This document shows, piece after piece, positions 50,541 through 59,391 of a stretch of 64,000 nt of DNA (its first letter is position 1; the number at the start of each line of letters is the position of its first letter). The notes beneath the pieces were generated by a model. The model was not told the origin of the DNA, searched no databases, and worked only from the letters and a program-made list of their open reading frames with translations. The stretch is from CAVVJA01 sp963809815. GTDB lineage: Bacteria; Actinomycetota; Actinomycetes; Mycobacteriales; Jatrophihabitantaceae. Position numbers and translations under genes: made by a program. The DNA lies in the NCBI GenBank assembly GCA_963809815.1, contig CAWELM010000015.1:186001-250000 (forward strand). The letters run 5' to 3'.

Positions 50541-51323
50541 ATGCTGGACATCTCCAACCTAGAGAAGTCCTACGGCTCGGTTCGCGCCCTCAGCGGAGTC
50601 TCGCTACAGGTGCGGGATGGCGAGATCGTCGGCTTCGTCGGCGCGAACGGCGCCGGCAAGTCCACGACAATGCGGATCGCCATGGGGCTGCTGGCTGCTG
50701 ACGCCGGCCGGGTCCGGTTTCGGGAGCAGCCGCTGAGCTTTGCGACCCGCTTGCGAATGGGCTATATGCCCGAGTCTCGCGGCCTCTACCCGAAGATGCG
50801 CATAGTCGACCAGGTCGCTTATTTCGGTGAGCTTCGCGGTATGACCGCCGATGATGCGCGCGCGTCCGCGGCGCGCCTCATCCAGCAGCTCGACGTCCTC
50901 GCCGAGCCGAACGCGCAGCTGCAGACGCTGTCGCTGGGCAATCAACAGCGGGTGCAACTGGCGGCCGCACTCGTACATCGACCGGAGCTGCTCATCCTCG
51001 ACGAGCCGTTCGCGGGCCTCGATCCGGTAGGCGTAGACACTATGGCCGGGGTGCTCGGTGCTCGGCGCGCAGCCGGCGTAGGCGTGCTGTTCTCCAGTCA
51101 TCAGCTCGACCTCGTCGAGCGCATCTGCGACCGGATCATCATCATCACCAGCGGGCGCATCGTCGCGTCAGGCACGCTCGCCGAGCTGCAACAGGCAGCC
51201 GGACGGCGCAGAGCTCGAACTACGGGTCGATACCGCGGATCCGGACTGGGTGGGCGCCCTCCCCGGAGTCGAAGTCATCGGAAGCGTCGCCGGCCGACTG
51301 CGATTGCGGCTCGATCGGCCTGA
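50541..51323 (+). CDS. ABC transporter ATP-binding protein (NatA-like), 3' end frameshifted
   Basis: As read the product is 260 residues. Walker A is GFVGANGAGKSTTMRIAMGLL, signature LSLGNQQRVQLAAALV and Walker B LLILDEPFAGLDPVG; the H-loop is SSHQLDLVERI. After ELQQAAGRRR (about base 51209) the frame turns into an Arg/Ser-rich stretch without family resemblance. The adjacent frame from 51211 continues as a normal C-terminal domain and overlaps the permease start. One extra base near 51210 therefore appears to have broken the gene. The ATPase core is intact, so a shortened protein may still work. Confidence 0.85.
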   Translation: MLDISNLEKSYGSVRALSGVSLQVRDGEIVGFVGANGAGKSTTMRIAMGLLAADAGRVRFREQPLSFATRLRMGYMPESRGLYPKMRIVDQVAYFGELRGMTADDARASAARLIQQLDVLAEPNAQLQTLSLGNQQRVQLAAALVHRPELLILDEPFAGLDPVGVDTMAGVLGARRAAGVGVLFSSHQLDLVERICDRIIIITSGRIVASGTLAELQQAAGRRRARTTGRYRGSGLGGRPPRSRSHRKRRRPTAIAARSA

Positions 51324-51432
51324 GGATGATCAGGCTGTGCTAGCCGCCGCCATGCAAGCGGGTCGGGTGGAGCAGTTCGGATGGCGTCAACCACCGCTGT
51401 CCGAGCTGTACCGCGAGGCGGTCCAGGAATGA
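51211..51432 (+). pseudogene. Out-of-frame C-terminal part of the NatA-like ATPase
   Basis: The plus-1 frame reads ELELRVDTADPDWVGALPGV, then a segment like VIGSVAGRLRLRL and ends QPPLSELYREAVQE at a TGA overlapping the permease ATG. This is the usual tail of NatA/YhaQ-type ATPases. A single extra A near 51210 separates it from the main frame. Confidence 0.8.
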
Positions 51433-52604
51433 CGACGATACGTTTGATCGCCGGCCGTGAGATAACGACGCGGTGGCAGCAGAAGGGCTTCCGCATCGGT
51501 TTGGCCGTCGCCGTCGTGATCGTCGCGTTGGGAGCGCTGGCGCCCCGACTGGTCAAGGGCCTGGGAGACAACACGATCACGGTCGGCGTGTCAGGGACGA
51601 ACGCCACAGCTCTTGCCTCGGCGGTAAGTCAGACAGCGTCGGCCCAGAACCAGAAGGTCAACGTCGTGGTGACATCCCCGGCCGACGCAATGACCAAGGT
51701 CGAGAAGGGCGCCTGGGACGCCGCAATCGTAGGTGACACGAAGATCGTGGCAAAGGAAGGCAATTCTTCGGCCGTTGCGTTACTGCAGGTCTCGCACAAA
51801 TCCGTCGATACAGTCCAACGGCTTGCCCAAGCCGGGCTGACGAATTCGCAGGTGCAGGAAATCCTCGCGGCCGCGCCGCTTCCCGTCACGGCCACGCGGT
51901 CGGCGGAGAACACCCAGCGTCGCGTCATCGCCTCCGTCACCGTGGTATTTCTGTTTACGCAGCTCATCGCCTTTTGCACATGGATGGCGACGGGCGTCGT
52001 CGAGGAGAAATCCACCCGGGTCGTTGAACTTCTTCTGTCAGCCGTCCGCCCACTCCAGCTACTGACCGGGAAGTTACTGGGCATTGGCGCGCTCGCCATG
52101 TTTCAGGTCGCACTGCTTGGCGGCATCGCGCTGACAATCGTGTCGACGACGGGTTCTCTCGACGTGCCGGTCTCGGTATACGCCACGATCGGCACGAGCT
52201 TCCTGTGGTTCGTGCTCGGCTTCGCATTCTTTGCGTCTCTCTCAGCTGCCCTCGCCTCTCTCGTTTCGCGGCAGGAGGAAGTGAGCGGGGTTATGTCACC
52301 CGTGACCTCGCTGTTACTGGTCTCCTATCTGGGCAGCCTTTACGCGGCCAACGCGCCAAATTCATCGCTGTCGCGGCTGCTCTCGCTGATTCCGCCGATC
52401 TCGGCGATCGCCATGCCGGCTCGGATGGCGAGCGGCCAGGCGTCTGGGGCTGAAGTGGTGCTCGCGGCAGTGCTGATGATCGGCGCGACGGTTGCGATCC
52501 TCGCGATCGCCGCGCGAATTTATCGAGTAGCCATCCTGCACTCGGGCAGTCGGCTCACCCTGCGTCGGGCCTGGCACGGCGAGGCAGTGGCCGACACGAT
52601 CTGA
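51429..52604 (+). CDS. ABC-2 type permease (NatB-like)
   Basis: 391 residues from the ATG at 51429. One membrane helix near the N-terminus (IGLAVAVVIVALGALAPRLV) leads to a large extracytoplasmic domain of about 150 residues, then five helices. The hallmark EEKSTRVVELLLSAVRPLQLLTGKLLGIGALAMFQV is that of NatB/YhaP. It probably extrudes Na+ or a drug. It pairs with the frameshifted ATPase upstream, so its activity may depend on suppression of that frameshift or on the truncated ATPase. Confidence 0.9.
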   Translation: MTTIRLIAGREITTRWQQKGFRIGLAVAVVIVALGALAPRLVKGLGDNTITVGVSGTNATALASAVSQTASAQNQKVNVVVTSPADAMTKVEKGAWDAAIVGDTKIVAKEGNSSAVALLQVSHKSVDTVQRLAQAGLTNSQVQEILAAAPLPVTATRSAENTQRRVIASVTVVFLFTQLIAFCTWMATGVVEEKSTRVVELLLSAVRPLQLLTGKLLGIGALAMFQVALLGGIALTIVSTTGSLDVPVSVYATIGTSFLWFVLGFAFFASLSAALASLVSRQEEVSGVMSPVTSLLLVSYLGSLYAANAPNSSLSRLLSLIPPISAIAMPARMASGQASGAEVVLAAVLMIGATVAILAIAARIYRVAILHSGSRLTLRRAWHGEAVADTI

Positions 52605-52644
52605 TCGATCTTGACACTCGCTTTCGGCTCGCGGCGCGGCGGCG

Positions 52645-53276
52645 TCAACGGTCTGTGGCATGTCCATTCGATTGGCGGCCCCGCAGCTTGCGGTAGTACG
52701 CGGCTTGTTCGCCGGCATCAGGCAGGACCAGGCGCGCCGGCGGCTTGGGATCTTGGGGCACGCCGGCGCCGCTGATGCCCCGCCTCCAACTGATCCGGGC
52801 CGGGTCTGACTCAGCCGGTGCCGGCCAGCCATGGGCCGACCACGTCCGGTAGAACGGCGTGAAGACCCGGAACGGTTGGCCGTCGGACTTGACGATGCGG
52901 CCAGGGGCCACCGCGTAGGCAGAACCGGTGCGGATGAGCGGGACCTCGCCCAGCGCCGCGTCCACCCGCTTGTCGCGCGCGGCGCCGTAAGGCCCGAAGT
53001 CTGTGCTGATGTGCGCGCTGGTCGCGCCGGCGTCCCGGGCGACGGCGGGAACGACGTTTCTCGGGCGGGCCCCCGCCGCACGACCAGCGCCCGCCGTGCT
53101 GGCGCAACTGGGCGTCCAGATCGCGCAAGCTCTGTAGAGGAACGCCAGCCGGGGGCGCCCGACGGCCGACGCAACGCATCGTCGAGCACGAAGAGCGCGA
53201 CGACCCGGTCCGCGTCGGCAGCAGCGGCCAGCGCAGGATGGTCGCGCAATCGCAGGTCGCGGCGGAACCACATCAC
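52645..53276 (-). pseudogene. Deoxyribodipyrimidine photolyase, decayed and truncated
   Basis: Reading from 53273 the sequence opens like a photolyase (MWFRRDLRLRDHPALAAAADADRVVALFVLDDALR). The homologous path then needs four single-base corrections between about 53155 and 53055: RLAFLY, SLRDLDAQLRQHGG, ALVVRRGPAR and NVVPAVARDAGAT lie in successive frames. The last frame continues (STDFGPYGAARDKRVDAALG ... GQPFRVFTPFYRTW) and stops at 52645, before the FAD-binding domain. All shifts have the same sign. This is a broken gene unless the sequence is faulty there. Confidence 0.85.
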
Positions 53277-53370
53277 CGAGGTCGTTGGGCCGGGCACATG
53301 GCCAGTCTCCCGGTCATCGTGCTTGAGTGGACTCGAAACCTGCGCCTGCGCGAGGGAACCGGAGGCAAAT

Positions 53371-53787
53371 GTGAGCGAGTCCGACGACCTGTATGTGGGG
53401 GGCTTCGAGGGCGACACCCAGTTGGATCCGTCCGAGACCTTGACGGGGGACAACACTGAAGATCCGCTCGACGCCGGCTATTCGCCGCCCGACTACGAGC
53501 CGCATGCGACCCGCTACGGCACGACGGCGGAAGAGCAATGGGAAGGCGAGTCACTCGATCAGCTGCTCGCTGAAGAGGAGCCCGACGTCTCGGCAGCTGA
53601 CTACCCCGTTGCCGATGACTACGACATCGAATTCACCGCACCGGATCCCCGCACCGGGCGGCTCGTCGCTCCGGATGAGGGCACGCATTCAGACACCGAA
53701 GCCGATGAGGTCGCGGACGACGTCGGCCGATCGGGTGGCGCCGCGAGCGCCGAGGAGGCCGCCGTTCACATCATCGAAGAGGAGTGA
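53371..53787 (+). CDS. DUF5709 protein
   Basis: 138 residues from a GTG at 53371 with GGAGG six bases upstream. It is extremely acidic, with the family pattern ETLTGDNTEDPLDAGYSPPDYEPHATRYGTTAEEQWEGESLDQLLAEEEPDV and an end EEAAVHIIEEE. DUF5709 proteins are widespread in actinomycetes and probably disordered; function is unknown. It sits 1 base before the MBL-fold gene. Confidence 0.88.
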   Translation: MSESDDLYVGGFEGDTQLDPSETLTGDNTEDPLDAGYSPPDYEPHATRYGTTAEEQWEGESLDQLLAEEEPDVSAADYPVADDYDIEFTAPDPRTGRLVAPDEGTHSDTEADEVADDVGRSGGAASAEEAAVHIIEEE

Positions 53788-53788
53788 C

Positions 53789-54439
53789 ATGCGCCTGACG
53801 AAGTTCGCGCACTCCTGCGTTCGGTTAGACGACGACAGTCGAGCTCTCGTCGTCGACCCAGGCAGCTTCCTCGACGCTGCCCAAATGACGGACGCCTTTC
53901 AGGGCGCGCATGCCGTGCTCGTCACGCATGAGCACGGCGACCACATCAACGTCGAGGCCGTGCGGGCGGTCGCGACCGCAGATCCGGAACTACACCTCTG
54001 GGCGCCGGCAAGCGTGGCGACCCAGTTCGCGGGACTCGGCGATCGTGTCCACACGGTCCGTGCGAACGAATCGTTCAAGGCGGCCGGATTCGCTATCCAG
54101 ACCTTCGGGGGCCAGCACGCGTTGATCCATCCGACGGTTCCGATAGTCGCAAACGTTGCGTTTCTCATCGACGAACGGGTCTACCACCCCGGCGATTCAT
54201 TGATCGTGCCGACAGCGCCGGTAGAAACCGTGCTCGTGCCGATCCACGCCCCATGGTCCAAGACGGCCGAGGTGGTGGACTTCGTCGTGAGCGTCCGGGC
54301 GAGCAACGGCTACCAGATCCACGACGGCCTGCTGAACGACGCGGGGTGCCAGCTCACCGAGGCCCATGTCAGCCGGATCGGCGGGCAGCATGGCACGCAG
54401 TACCGGCACCTGGCCACGAGAGAAACGGCCGAGGTTTGA
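53789..54439 (+). CDS. MBL-fold metallohydrolase (UlaG-like)
   Basis: 216 residues. The metal site is THEHGDHINVEA near residue 47, with further His in GGQHALIHP and the Asp in VYHPGDSLI. The N-terminus MRLTKFAHSCVRLDD and the ending with a strand HxPW (VLVPIHAPWSKT) fit the UlaG/YkfC-like beta-lactamase-fold hydrolases. The substrate is unknown. The preceding gene stops one base before its ATG, with GAGGAG overlapping that gene's end. Confidence 0.88.
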   Translation: MRLTKFAHSCVRLDDDSRALVVDPGSFLDAAQMTDAFQGAHAVLVTHEHGDHINVEAVRAVATADPELHLWAPASVATQFAGLGDRVHTVRANESFKAAGFAIQTFGGQHALIHPTVPIVANVAFLIDERVYHPGDSLIVPTAPVETVLVPIHAPWSKTAEVVDFVVSVRASNGYQIHDGLLNDAGCQLTEAHVSRIGGQHGTQYRHLATRETAEV

Positions 54440-54452
54440 TTACCCTGCGTGG

Positions 54453-55580
54453 GTGACCTCGTTCGACCGCGCCCACGCTGTGCTCGCCGCGCACCCCATC
54501 GTCGACGGCCACAACGACCTTGCTTTCGCGCTGCGGGAGCAGGTGGACTACGACCTGGATCGGTTCGACGTCACGGCTCGGCAGACTCTGACCCAGACCG
54601 ATCTCGTTCGGCTCGCAGAGGGTGGCGTCGGGGGTCAGTTCTGGTCGGTGTACGTCCCGTCATCGGAAACCGGCGACCGCGCCGTGATCGGGACGCTGGA
54701 GCAGATCGACTTCGTACACCACCTCATCGAGCGGTACCCGGACCGCCTGTCTCTCGCGCTCAGCGCCGCCGACGTGGAGAAGGCCCAGGCCAACGGAACG
54801 ATCGCCTCTCTCCTCGGCGCCGAGGGTGGCCACTCGATCGGCTCGTCCCTCGGCGTGCTACGTATCCTGCACCGGCTCGGTGTGCGGTACCTGACACTTA
54901 CCCACAACGTCAACGTTCCGTGGGCAGACGCCGCCCTGGACAGCCCTCGCCTCGGTGGCCTGTCCGACTTCGGCCGGCTCGTCGTCCGGGAGATGAACCG
55001 GCTGGGCATGCTGGTCGACTTGTCCCACGTCGCCGTCGGCACAATGCGCGACGCGCTCGAGACGACGTCCGCGCCGGTGATCTTCAGTCACTCGTCTGCG
55101 CGCGCGTTGTGTGATCACGCCCGCAACGTGCCTGACGAGGTGCTTACCGCGCTGGCGACGAACGGCGGCGTGTGCATGGTCACCTTCGTCCCTGCATTCG
55201 TCTCGGACGACTGTCGAGCCTGGGAGCAAGATGTCGTGGACGACATGCGGGCGCGCGGCGAGGACCCGGTGGACTGGACGGCCTACACGGCCGCCCTGCA
55301 AGCCCACGCCGCCAAGGCGCCACCGCCGATCGCAACCGTGGCCCAGGTCGCGGACCACATCGACCACGTGCGAGAAGTAGCGGGAGCCGAGCATGTCGGG
55401 CTCGGCGGCGATTTCGACGGGTGCGATCCGATGCCAGCAGGCCTCGAGGACGTGTCGGGTTACCCGACGCTGATCGCCGAACTGATCGATCGCGGCTGGT
55501 CCGACAACGACATCGCGGCGCTGACTCGGCGGAACATCCTCCGAGTGCTGGCGGACGCCGGGTCCGTTCAGCGGGAGTGA
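54453..55580 (+). CDS. Membrane dipeptidase (renal dipeptidase family)
   Basis: 375 residues from a GTG at 54453. The dinuclear zinc ligands are HND in IVDGHNDLAFALR, Glu in GAEGGHSIG, and His residues in LTHNVNVPW-type and VDLSHVAVGTM; the second His and Asp are in IFSHSSARALCDH and LGGDFDGCD. The family cleaves dipeptides or beta-lactams such as imipenem. No signal peptide is present. It is the last of a DUF5709-MBL-dipeptidase run. Confidence 0.92.
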   Translation: MTSFDRAHAVLAAHPIVDGHNDLAFALREQVDYDLDRFDVTARQTLTQTDLVRLAEGGVGGQFWSVYVPSSETGDRAVIGTLEQIDFVHHLIERYPDRLSLALSAADVEKAQANGTIASLLGAEGGHSIGSSLGVLRILHRLGVRYLTLTHNVNVPWADAALDSPRLGGLSDFGRLVVREMNRLGMLVDLSHVAVGTMRDALETTSAPVIFSHSSARALCDHARNVPDEVLTALATNGGVCMVTFVPAFVSDDCRAWEQDVVDDMRARGEDPVDWTAYTAALQAHAAKAPPPIATVAQVADHIDHVREVAGAEHVGLGGDFDGCDPMPAGLEDVSGYPTLIAELIDRGWSDNDIAALTRRNILRVLADAGSVQRE

Positions 55581-56004
55581 TGCGCTGCCGGACTCGCGCT
55601 ATCGACGTAGTCGTAGCAGGGCTGCGTCGTCGCTAGCGGTCGTCCAGATCGAGTCGCCAGTGATGAGTAGGCTGCCTCCACTCAACGATGCCGGCGCAGC
55701 GACTCGTTCGACGACCGCGTTGCGGTTCGGATCGATGCGCAAGAGGAAACCGGACTGTTGGCGGGCCCAGATCGCGCCTGTGTCGTCCACGGCGAGGTCG
55801 CCGTCCAACCCGACAACCAGCTCTGGGTACCGCTAGCGATGGCACTCGACCCAGGGCATCGTCTCACGTCGTCGTGACGGGCACCGTCTCGATTCGATTG
55901 TCAGGACACTCGTCCACCACCGTGCCGATCCGGACGTGGATCTTCACCGACCGCATGGAGCCGACTCCCGGCGAGTCAATGGACGTGAGCACTAGTGTCT
56001 TCTC
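55581..56004. other. 424-bp gap with a beta-propeller remnant
   Basis: No intact gene. A minus-strand remnant is described separately. The right part, from 55830, precedes the LLM gene and carries no recognisable operator. Confidence 0.5.
55599..55825 (-). pseudogene. Fragment resembling a beta-propeller (Vgb/SMP-30-like) protein end
   Basis: The minus strand reads LVVGLDGDLAVDDTGAIWARQQSGFLLRIDPNRNAVVERVAAPASLSGGSLLITGDSIWTTAS before a stop at 55599. The paired GxIW and GDSIWTT blades with NRNAVVERV resemble virginiamycin-lyase-like propellers. A stop and frame loss lie just upstream (about 55825), and there is no start. It appears to be the end of a lost gene. Confidence 0.45.
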
Positions 56005-56994
56005 ATGCGCTTCGGACTGTTCGTCCCACAGGGCTGGCGACTCGATCTGGCTGGCATCGAGGCAGCCCAACAGTGGCCGACCATGCTCGAGGTAGCCCAC
56101 GCCGCCGAGTCCGGACCGTGGGAATCGATCTGGGTCTATGACCACCTCCACACCGTGCCAGTGCCGACCAACGAAGTCACCCACGAGGCCTGGACGCTCA
56201 TGGCCGCATTCGCGGCAAGCACCCAACGGGTTCGGCTGGGGCAGATGTGCACCTGCATGGGGTATCGCAATCCGGCCTACCTCGCCAAGGTCGCGGCGAC
56301 CGTCGACGTCATCTCTGGTGGACGGGCCGAGATGGGTATCGGCGGAGGCTGGTACCAGCACGAATGGGAGGCGTACGGCTACGGATTCCCGCCTGCGGGT
56401 GACCGGATCGGCATGCTCGACGAAGGCGTGCAAATCATGCGCCAACTCTGGACGAACGGCGTCGCGACACTCGATGGCAAGTACTACCACGTCGACGGTG
56501 CCATTGGGCATCCGCGTCCTGTGCAGGCCGGTGGCATCCCGTTCTGGATCGCCGGCGGCGGAGAGAAACGAACTCTTCGGATCGCGGCCCGATACGCCAA
56601 CTGCACGAACTTCTCCGACGGCCGCGCCGACGAGTTCGCGCGCAAGTCGCAGATCCTGGCCGACCATTGCCGCGATGTCGGCTCGGACTTCGACGCCATT
56701 ACCCGATCGGTCAACTTCAACGTCGTCATCGGCGAAACGGCGAAGGACGTCGCTGATCGCCTGGCGTGGATTCACGCGCAGTACGAGCCGCTGGTGCCCG
56801 CCGAGCAGTTGGCCGCGCAGGACAAGCTGTATGCCGGAGGTCCGCTGGTCGGCACGCCCGAACAGATCATCGAGCGGCTGCGGGAACTCGCGGCACTCGG
56901 CATGAGCTACGCGATTACGAACTTCCGGGATGCCGCATACGACCGGTCGAGCATCGAGTTGTTTGCTCGCGAGGTGATACCGGCTCTGACCTGA
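56005..56994 (+). CDS. F420-dependent oxidoreductase, LLM class
   Basis: 329 residues. The luciferase-like TIM barrel starts MRFGLFVPQGWRLDL and contains SIWVYDHLHTVP, LGQMCTCMGYRNPAYLAKVAATVDVISGGRAEMGIGGGWYQHEW and the C-terminal VGTPEQIIERLRELAALGMSYA. The pattern is that of TIGR03560-like F420-dependent reductases rather than FMN enzymes. It probably reduces or oxidises a secondary metabolite or xenobiotic with coenzyme F420. It lies 18 bases before the FGD gene. Confidence 0.9.
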   Translation: MRFGLFVPQGWRLDLAGIEAAQQWPTMLEVAHAAESGPWESIWVYDHLHTVPVPTNEVTHEAWTLMAAFAASTQRVRLGQMCTCMGYRNPAYLAKVAATVDVISGGRAEMGIGGGWYQHEWEAYGYGFPPAGDRIGMLDEGVQIMRQLWTNGVATLDGKYYHVDGAIGHPRPVQAGGIPFWIAGGGEKRTLRIAARYANCTNFSDGRADEFARKSQILADHCRDVGSDFDAITRSVNFNVVIGETAKDVADRLAWIHAQYEPLVPAEQLAAQDKLYAGGPLVGTPEQIIERLRELAALGMSYAITNFRDAAYDRSSIELFAREVIPALT

Positions 56995-57012
56995 TCGTGA
57001 ACGGAGACATCG

Positions 57013-58017
57013 GTGGATCTGAGAATCGGATACAAGGCCTCGTCGGAGCAATTCGGACCGCGCGAGCTGCTGGAATACGCCGTGGCGGCCGAGGAGCACG
57101 GCTTGGACAGCGTGACGGTTGCTGACCACTACCAGCCGTGGCGGCATGAGGGCGGTCATGCGTTCTATTCCTTGGCCTGGCTGAGCGCTCTCGGCGAGCG
57201 GACGTCGCGGCTGATACTCGGGACGAGCGTCCTCACGCCAACATTCAGGTACAACCCGGCCGTGATCGCCCAGGCGTTCGCCACCATGGGCGCGCTATTT
57301 CCGGGACGGATATTCCTTGGTGTCGGTACGGGTGAAGCGCTCAACGAGGTGGCGGTGGCCCGTCTGGAGTGGCCGGACTTCAAGGAACGCTTCGCGCGCT
57401 TGCGTGAAGCCGTGCGGCTGATTCGAATACTCTGGAAAGAAGATCAGGTCTCGTTCGAAGGCGAGTTCTACCAGACGAGCAATGCCACGATCTATGACCG
57501 CCCGGAGAGTGGCGTCCCGATCTACATTGCCGCCGGAGGGCCGGTAGTCGCCCGATACGCGGGTCGCGCGGGCGATGGGTTCATCTGCACCAGCGGCAAA
57601 GGAATGGACCTGTATACCGAGAGGCTCATGCCCGCTCTCGACGAAGGCTTGCAGGCGTCTGGACGGGATCGGTCAGATATCGATCGGATGATCGAGGTCA
57701 AGCTCTCCTACGACCGTGATCCGATGCTCGCGCTGGAGAACACGCGCTTCTGGGCCCCGCTCTCGTTGACGGCGGAACAGAAGCATGGCGTCGACGATCC
57801 GCTCGAGATGGAGCGCCTTTGCAACGAGCTGCCCATTGAGGAGGTGGCTCGGCGGTGGATCGTCGCCTCAGATCCGGAGACGGCGCTCGCGCAAATAAAG
57901 CCTTACGTCGATGCCGGGTTGAACCATCTGGTGTTCCACGGGCCCGGCGCCGACCAGATGCGCTTCCTCGATCAATTCAGCGAAGACGTCGTCCCCGGAC
58001 TGCGTGCACTGGCGTGA
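57013..58017 (+). CDS. fgd: F420-dependent glucose-6-phosphate dehydrogenase
   Basis: 334 residues from a GTG at 57013 after a GGAGA site. Very close along its length to M. tuberculosis FGD1: LGYKAS-type start, TVADHYQPWRHEGGHA with the Asp/His/Trp of the active site, GTGEALNE with the catalytic Glu, TSGKG, AEQKHGVDDPLEMER and ARRWIVASDP with Lys and Arg of the phosphate pocket. It oxidises glucose 6-phosphate and regenerates F420H2 for reductases such as the LLM and PPOX proteins nearby. Confidence 0.95.
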   Translation: MDLRIGYKASSEQFGPRELLEYAVAAEEHGLDSVTVADHYQPWRHEGGHAFYSLAWLSALGERTSRLILGTSVLTPTFRYNPAVIAQAFATMGALFPGRIFLGVGTGEALNEVAVARLEWPDFKERFARLREAVRLIRILWKEDQVSFEGEFYQTSNATIYDRPESGVPIYIAAGGPVVARYAGRAGDGFICTSGKGMDLYTERLMPALDEGLQASGRDRSDIDRMIEVKLSYDRDPMLALENTRFWAPLSLTAEQKHGVDDPLEMERLCNELPIEEVARRWIVASDPETALAQIKPYVDAGLNHLVFHGPGADQMRFLDQFSEDVVPGLRALA

Positions 58018-58167
58018 TGCCGGTCGTTTCCAGCTCGACCTGCCATGTTTCAATGGTGATCTTGGACTCATCGGGCCGATGGCGAGAATAACTCAAAGAT
58101 CGTCCGGCCTCGTGATCCTGAGGGTCGCACGTGCAGGAACAAGTGGTCGGACGGGCGACACTAGCTC

Positions 58168-58183
58168 GGGCTCGCTAGCGAGC
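58168..58183. promoter_or_regulatory. 16-bp perfect palindrome upstream of the UdgX-like gene
   Basis: GGCTCGCTAGCGAGCC is a perfect palindrome 21 bases before the UdgX-like start codon. It could be a dimeric regulator site or form an RNA hairpin near the ribosome site. It does not match the mycobacterial LexA box pattern. Confidence 0.45.
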
Positions 58184-58204
58184 CAGTAGGTAGCTTCAGC
58201 AGGT

Positions 58205-58861
58205 ATGACGTATCCGGGCGCCGATCGTTTTCTGCCGGAGAAGATACGGCTGTCTGACTTGCGGCGGGCAGCGCGTGCCTGTCGGGGGTGCGACTTATAC
58301 GAGTCAGCTACGCAAGTGGTGTTCGGAGCCGGATTGGTCAAGTCGCGGATGATGCTCGTCGGCGAGCAGCCGGGCGACGTAGAGGACCGCCGCGGCGAGC
58401 CATTCGTCGGCCCGGCTGGGCAGGTACTGGACCGAGCTCTCGACGCGGCCGAGATCGAACGATCCGAGATCTACCTGACCAACGCGGTTAAACATTTCCG
58501 CTGGAAGGCCACGGAATCGACGTCCCGGCGACTGCACGCGACACCCAGCGCACGCCAGATCGCGGCGTGCCGTCCCTGGCTCACCGGAGAGCTTCAAGCC
58601 ATCCGGCCGACCGCGCTGGTCGCGCTCGGGTCGGTTGCCTCGCAATCGTTGTTCGGCGCAGCCTTTCGGCTCACCCAGCACCGGGGCGAATTCCTCCCCT
58701 GGCCGCCTCCCACCGGCCCCTACGCCGATTCACAGCAATCGATCGATGTCGTCCTGGCCACCGTTCACCCGTCCGCCGTCCTGCGGGCCGACGATCGGTC
58801 GCGCCGCGAGACGTTCGACGGACTGGTTCGCGACCTCCGTCAGGTAGTCGCAGCGATGTGA
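58205..58861 (+). CDS. UdgX-like uracil-DNA glycosylase with covalent-trap motif
   Basis: 218 residues. The family-4/5 motif GEQPGDVEDRRGEPFVGPAGQVLDRAL carries the active-site loop. Cys residues CRGCDLY and AACRPW fit the Fe-S cluster. The R-loop, specific to UdgX, is visible as STSRRLHATP: the His after the RR/KR pair forms a covalent bond with uracil-site DNA in the M. smegmatis enzyme. The C-terminal HPSAVLRA motif is present. It should remove uracil from DNA and stay attached. The gene stands alone behind a palindrome. Confidence 0.88.
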   Translation: MTYPGADRFLPEKIRLSDLRRAARACRGCDLYESATQVVFGAGLVKSRMMLVGEQPGDVEDRRGEPFVGPAGQVLDRALDAAEIERSEIYLTNAVKHFRWKATESTSRRLHATPSARQIAACRPWLTGELQAIRPTALVALGSVASQSLFGAAFRLTQHRGEFLPWPPPTGPYADSQQSIDVVLATVHPSAVLRADDRSRRETFDGLVRDLRQVVAAM

Positions 58862-58872
58862 CGCCAGCCCGC

Positions 58873-59349
58873 TCAGCGCTGTATTTCGATCAGCTCGACG
58901 ACGCGCTCGACCGCCACAAGCGGGGACGACGCGATGATCATCGGAACGGAGACACCAGCAGCATCCCAGACCGACCACCCGTGGAGGGTGACCACCGGCA
59001 CGCCAAGGCGGTGCGCCACCGCGACCTCGGATAGCGTGCCCCAGCTCCCACCTACCGCAATGACCCCGTCCGAGCTACGGACCAGGAGACCATTGCGCAA
59101 TTCGCCGAGACCGGTCGGGAGCGCGAGGGTCAGTTGCGGGGACGCCGCTTCGCGATCTGCTCCCGGCAGCAGGCCGACCGAGATTCCTCCCGCCTGACTG
59201 CATCCTTCAGCCGCAGCCGCCATCACGCCGGTCAGGCCACCGGTCACGAGGCGGATGCCTCGCTCGGCGAGCAATCGGCCAACCTCTCGGGCCTGGTCGC
59301 AGTCCCGCTCGCTCGCGTCCTGCCCCGGTCCGACAACGGCTACATACAC
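58873..59349 (-). CDS. TIGR00725-type LOG-like (SLOG) protein
   Basis: 158 residues. Rossmann-like fold with VAVVGPGQ at the start, GGLTGVMAAAAEGCSQAGGISVGLLPG near residue 38 and VGGSWGTLSEVAVAHRLG near 98, the hallmarks of the lysine-decarboxylase-like/LOG superfamily. TIGR00725 members bind nucleotides; some release cytokinin-type bases, others act as signal sensors. The gene lies tail to tail with the UdgX-like gene. Confidence 0.85.
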   Translation of the reverse strand: MYVAVVGPGQDASERDCDQAREVGRLLAERGIRLVTGGLTGVMAAAAEGCSQAGGISVGLLPGADREAASPQLTLALPTGLGELRNGLLVRSSDGVIAVGGSWGTLSEVAVAHRLGVPVVTLHGWSVWDAAGVSVPMIIASSPLVAVERVVELIEIQR

Positions 59350-59391
59350 TGTCCACGCTCCCGCAATATGCGATTTGATTCGCGCTCGACC

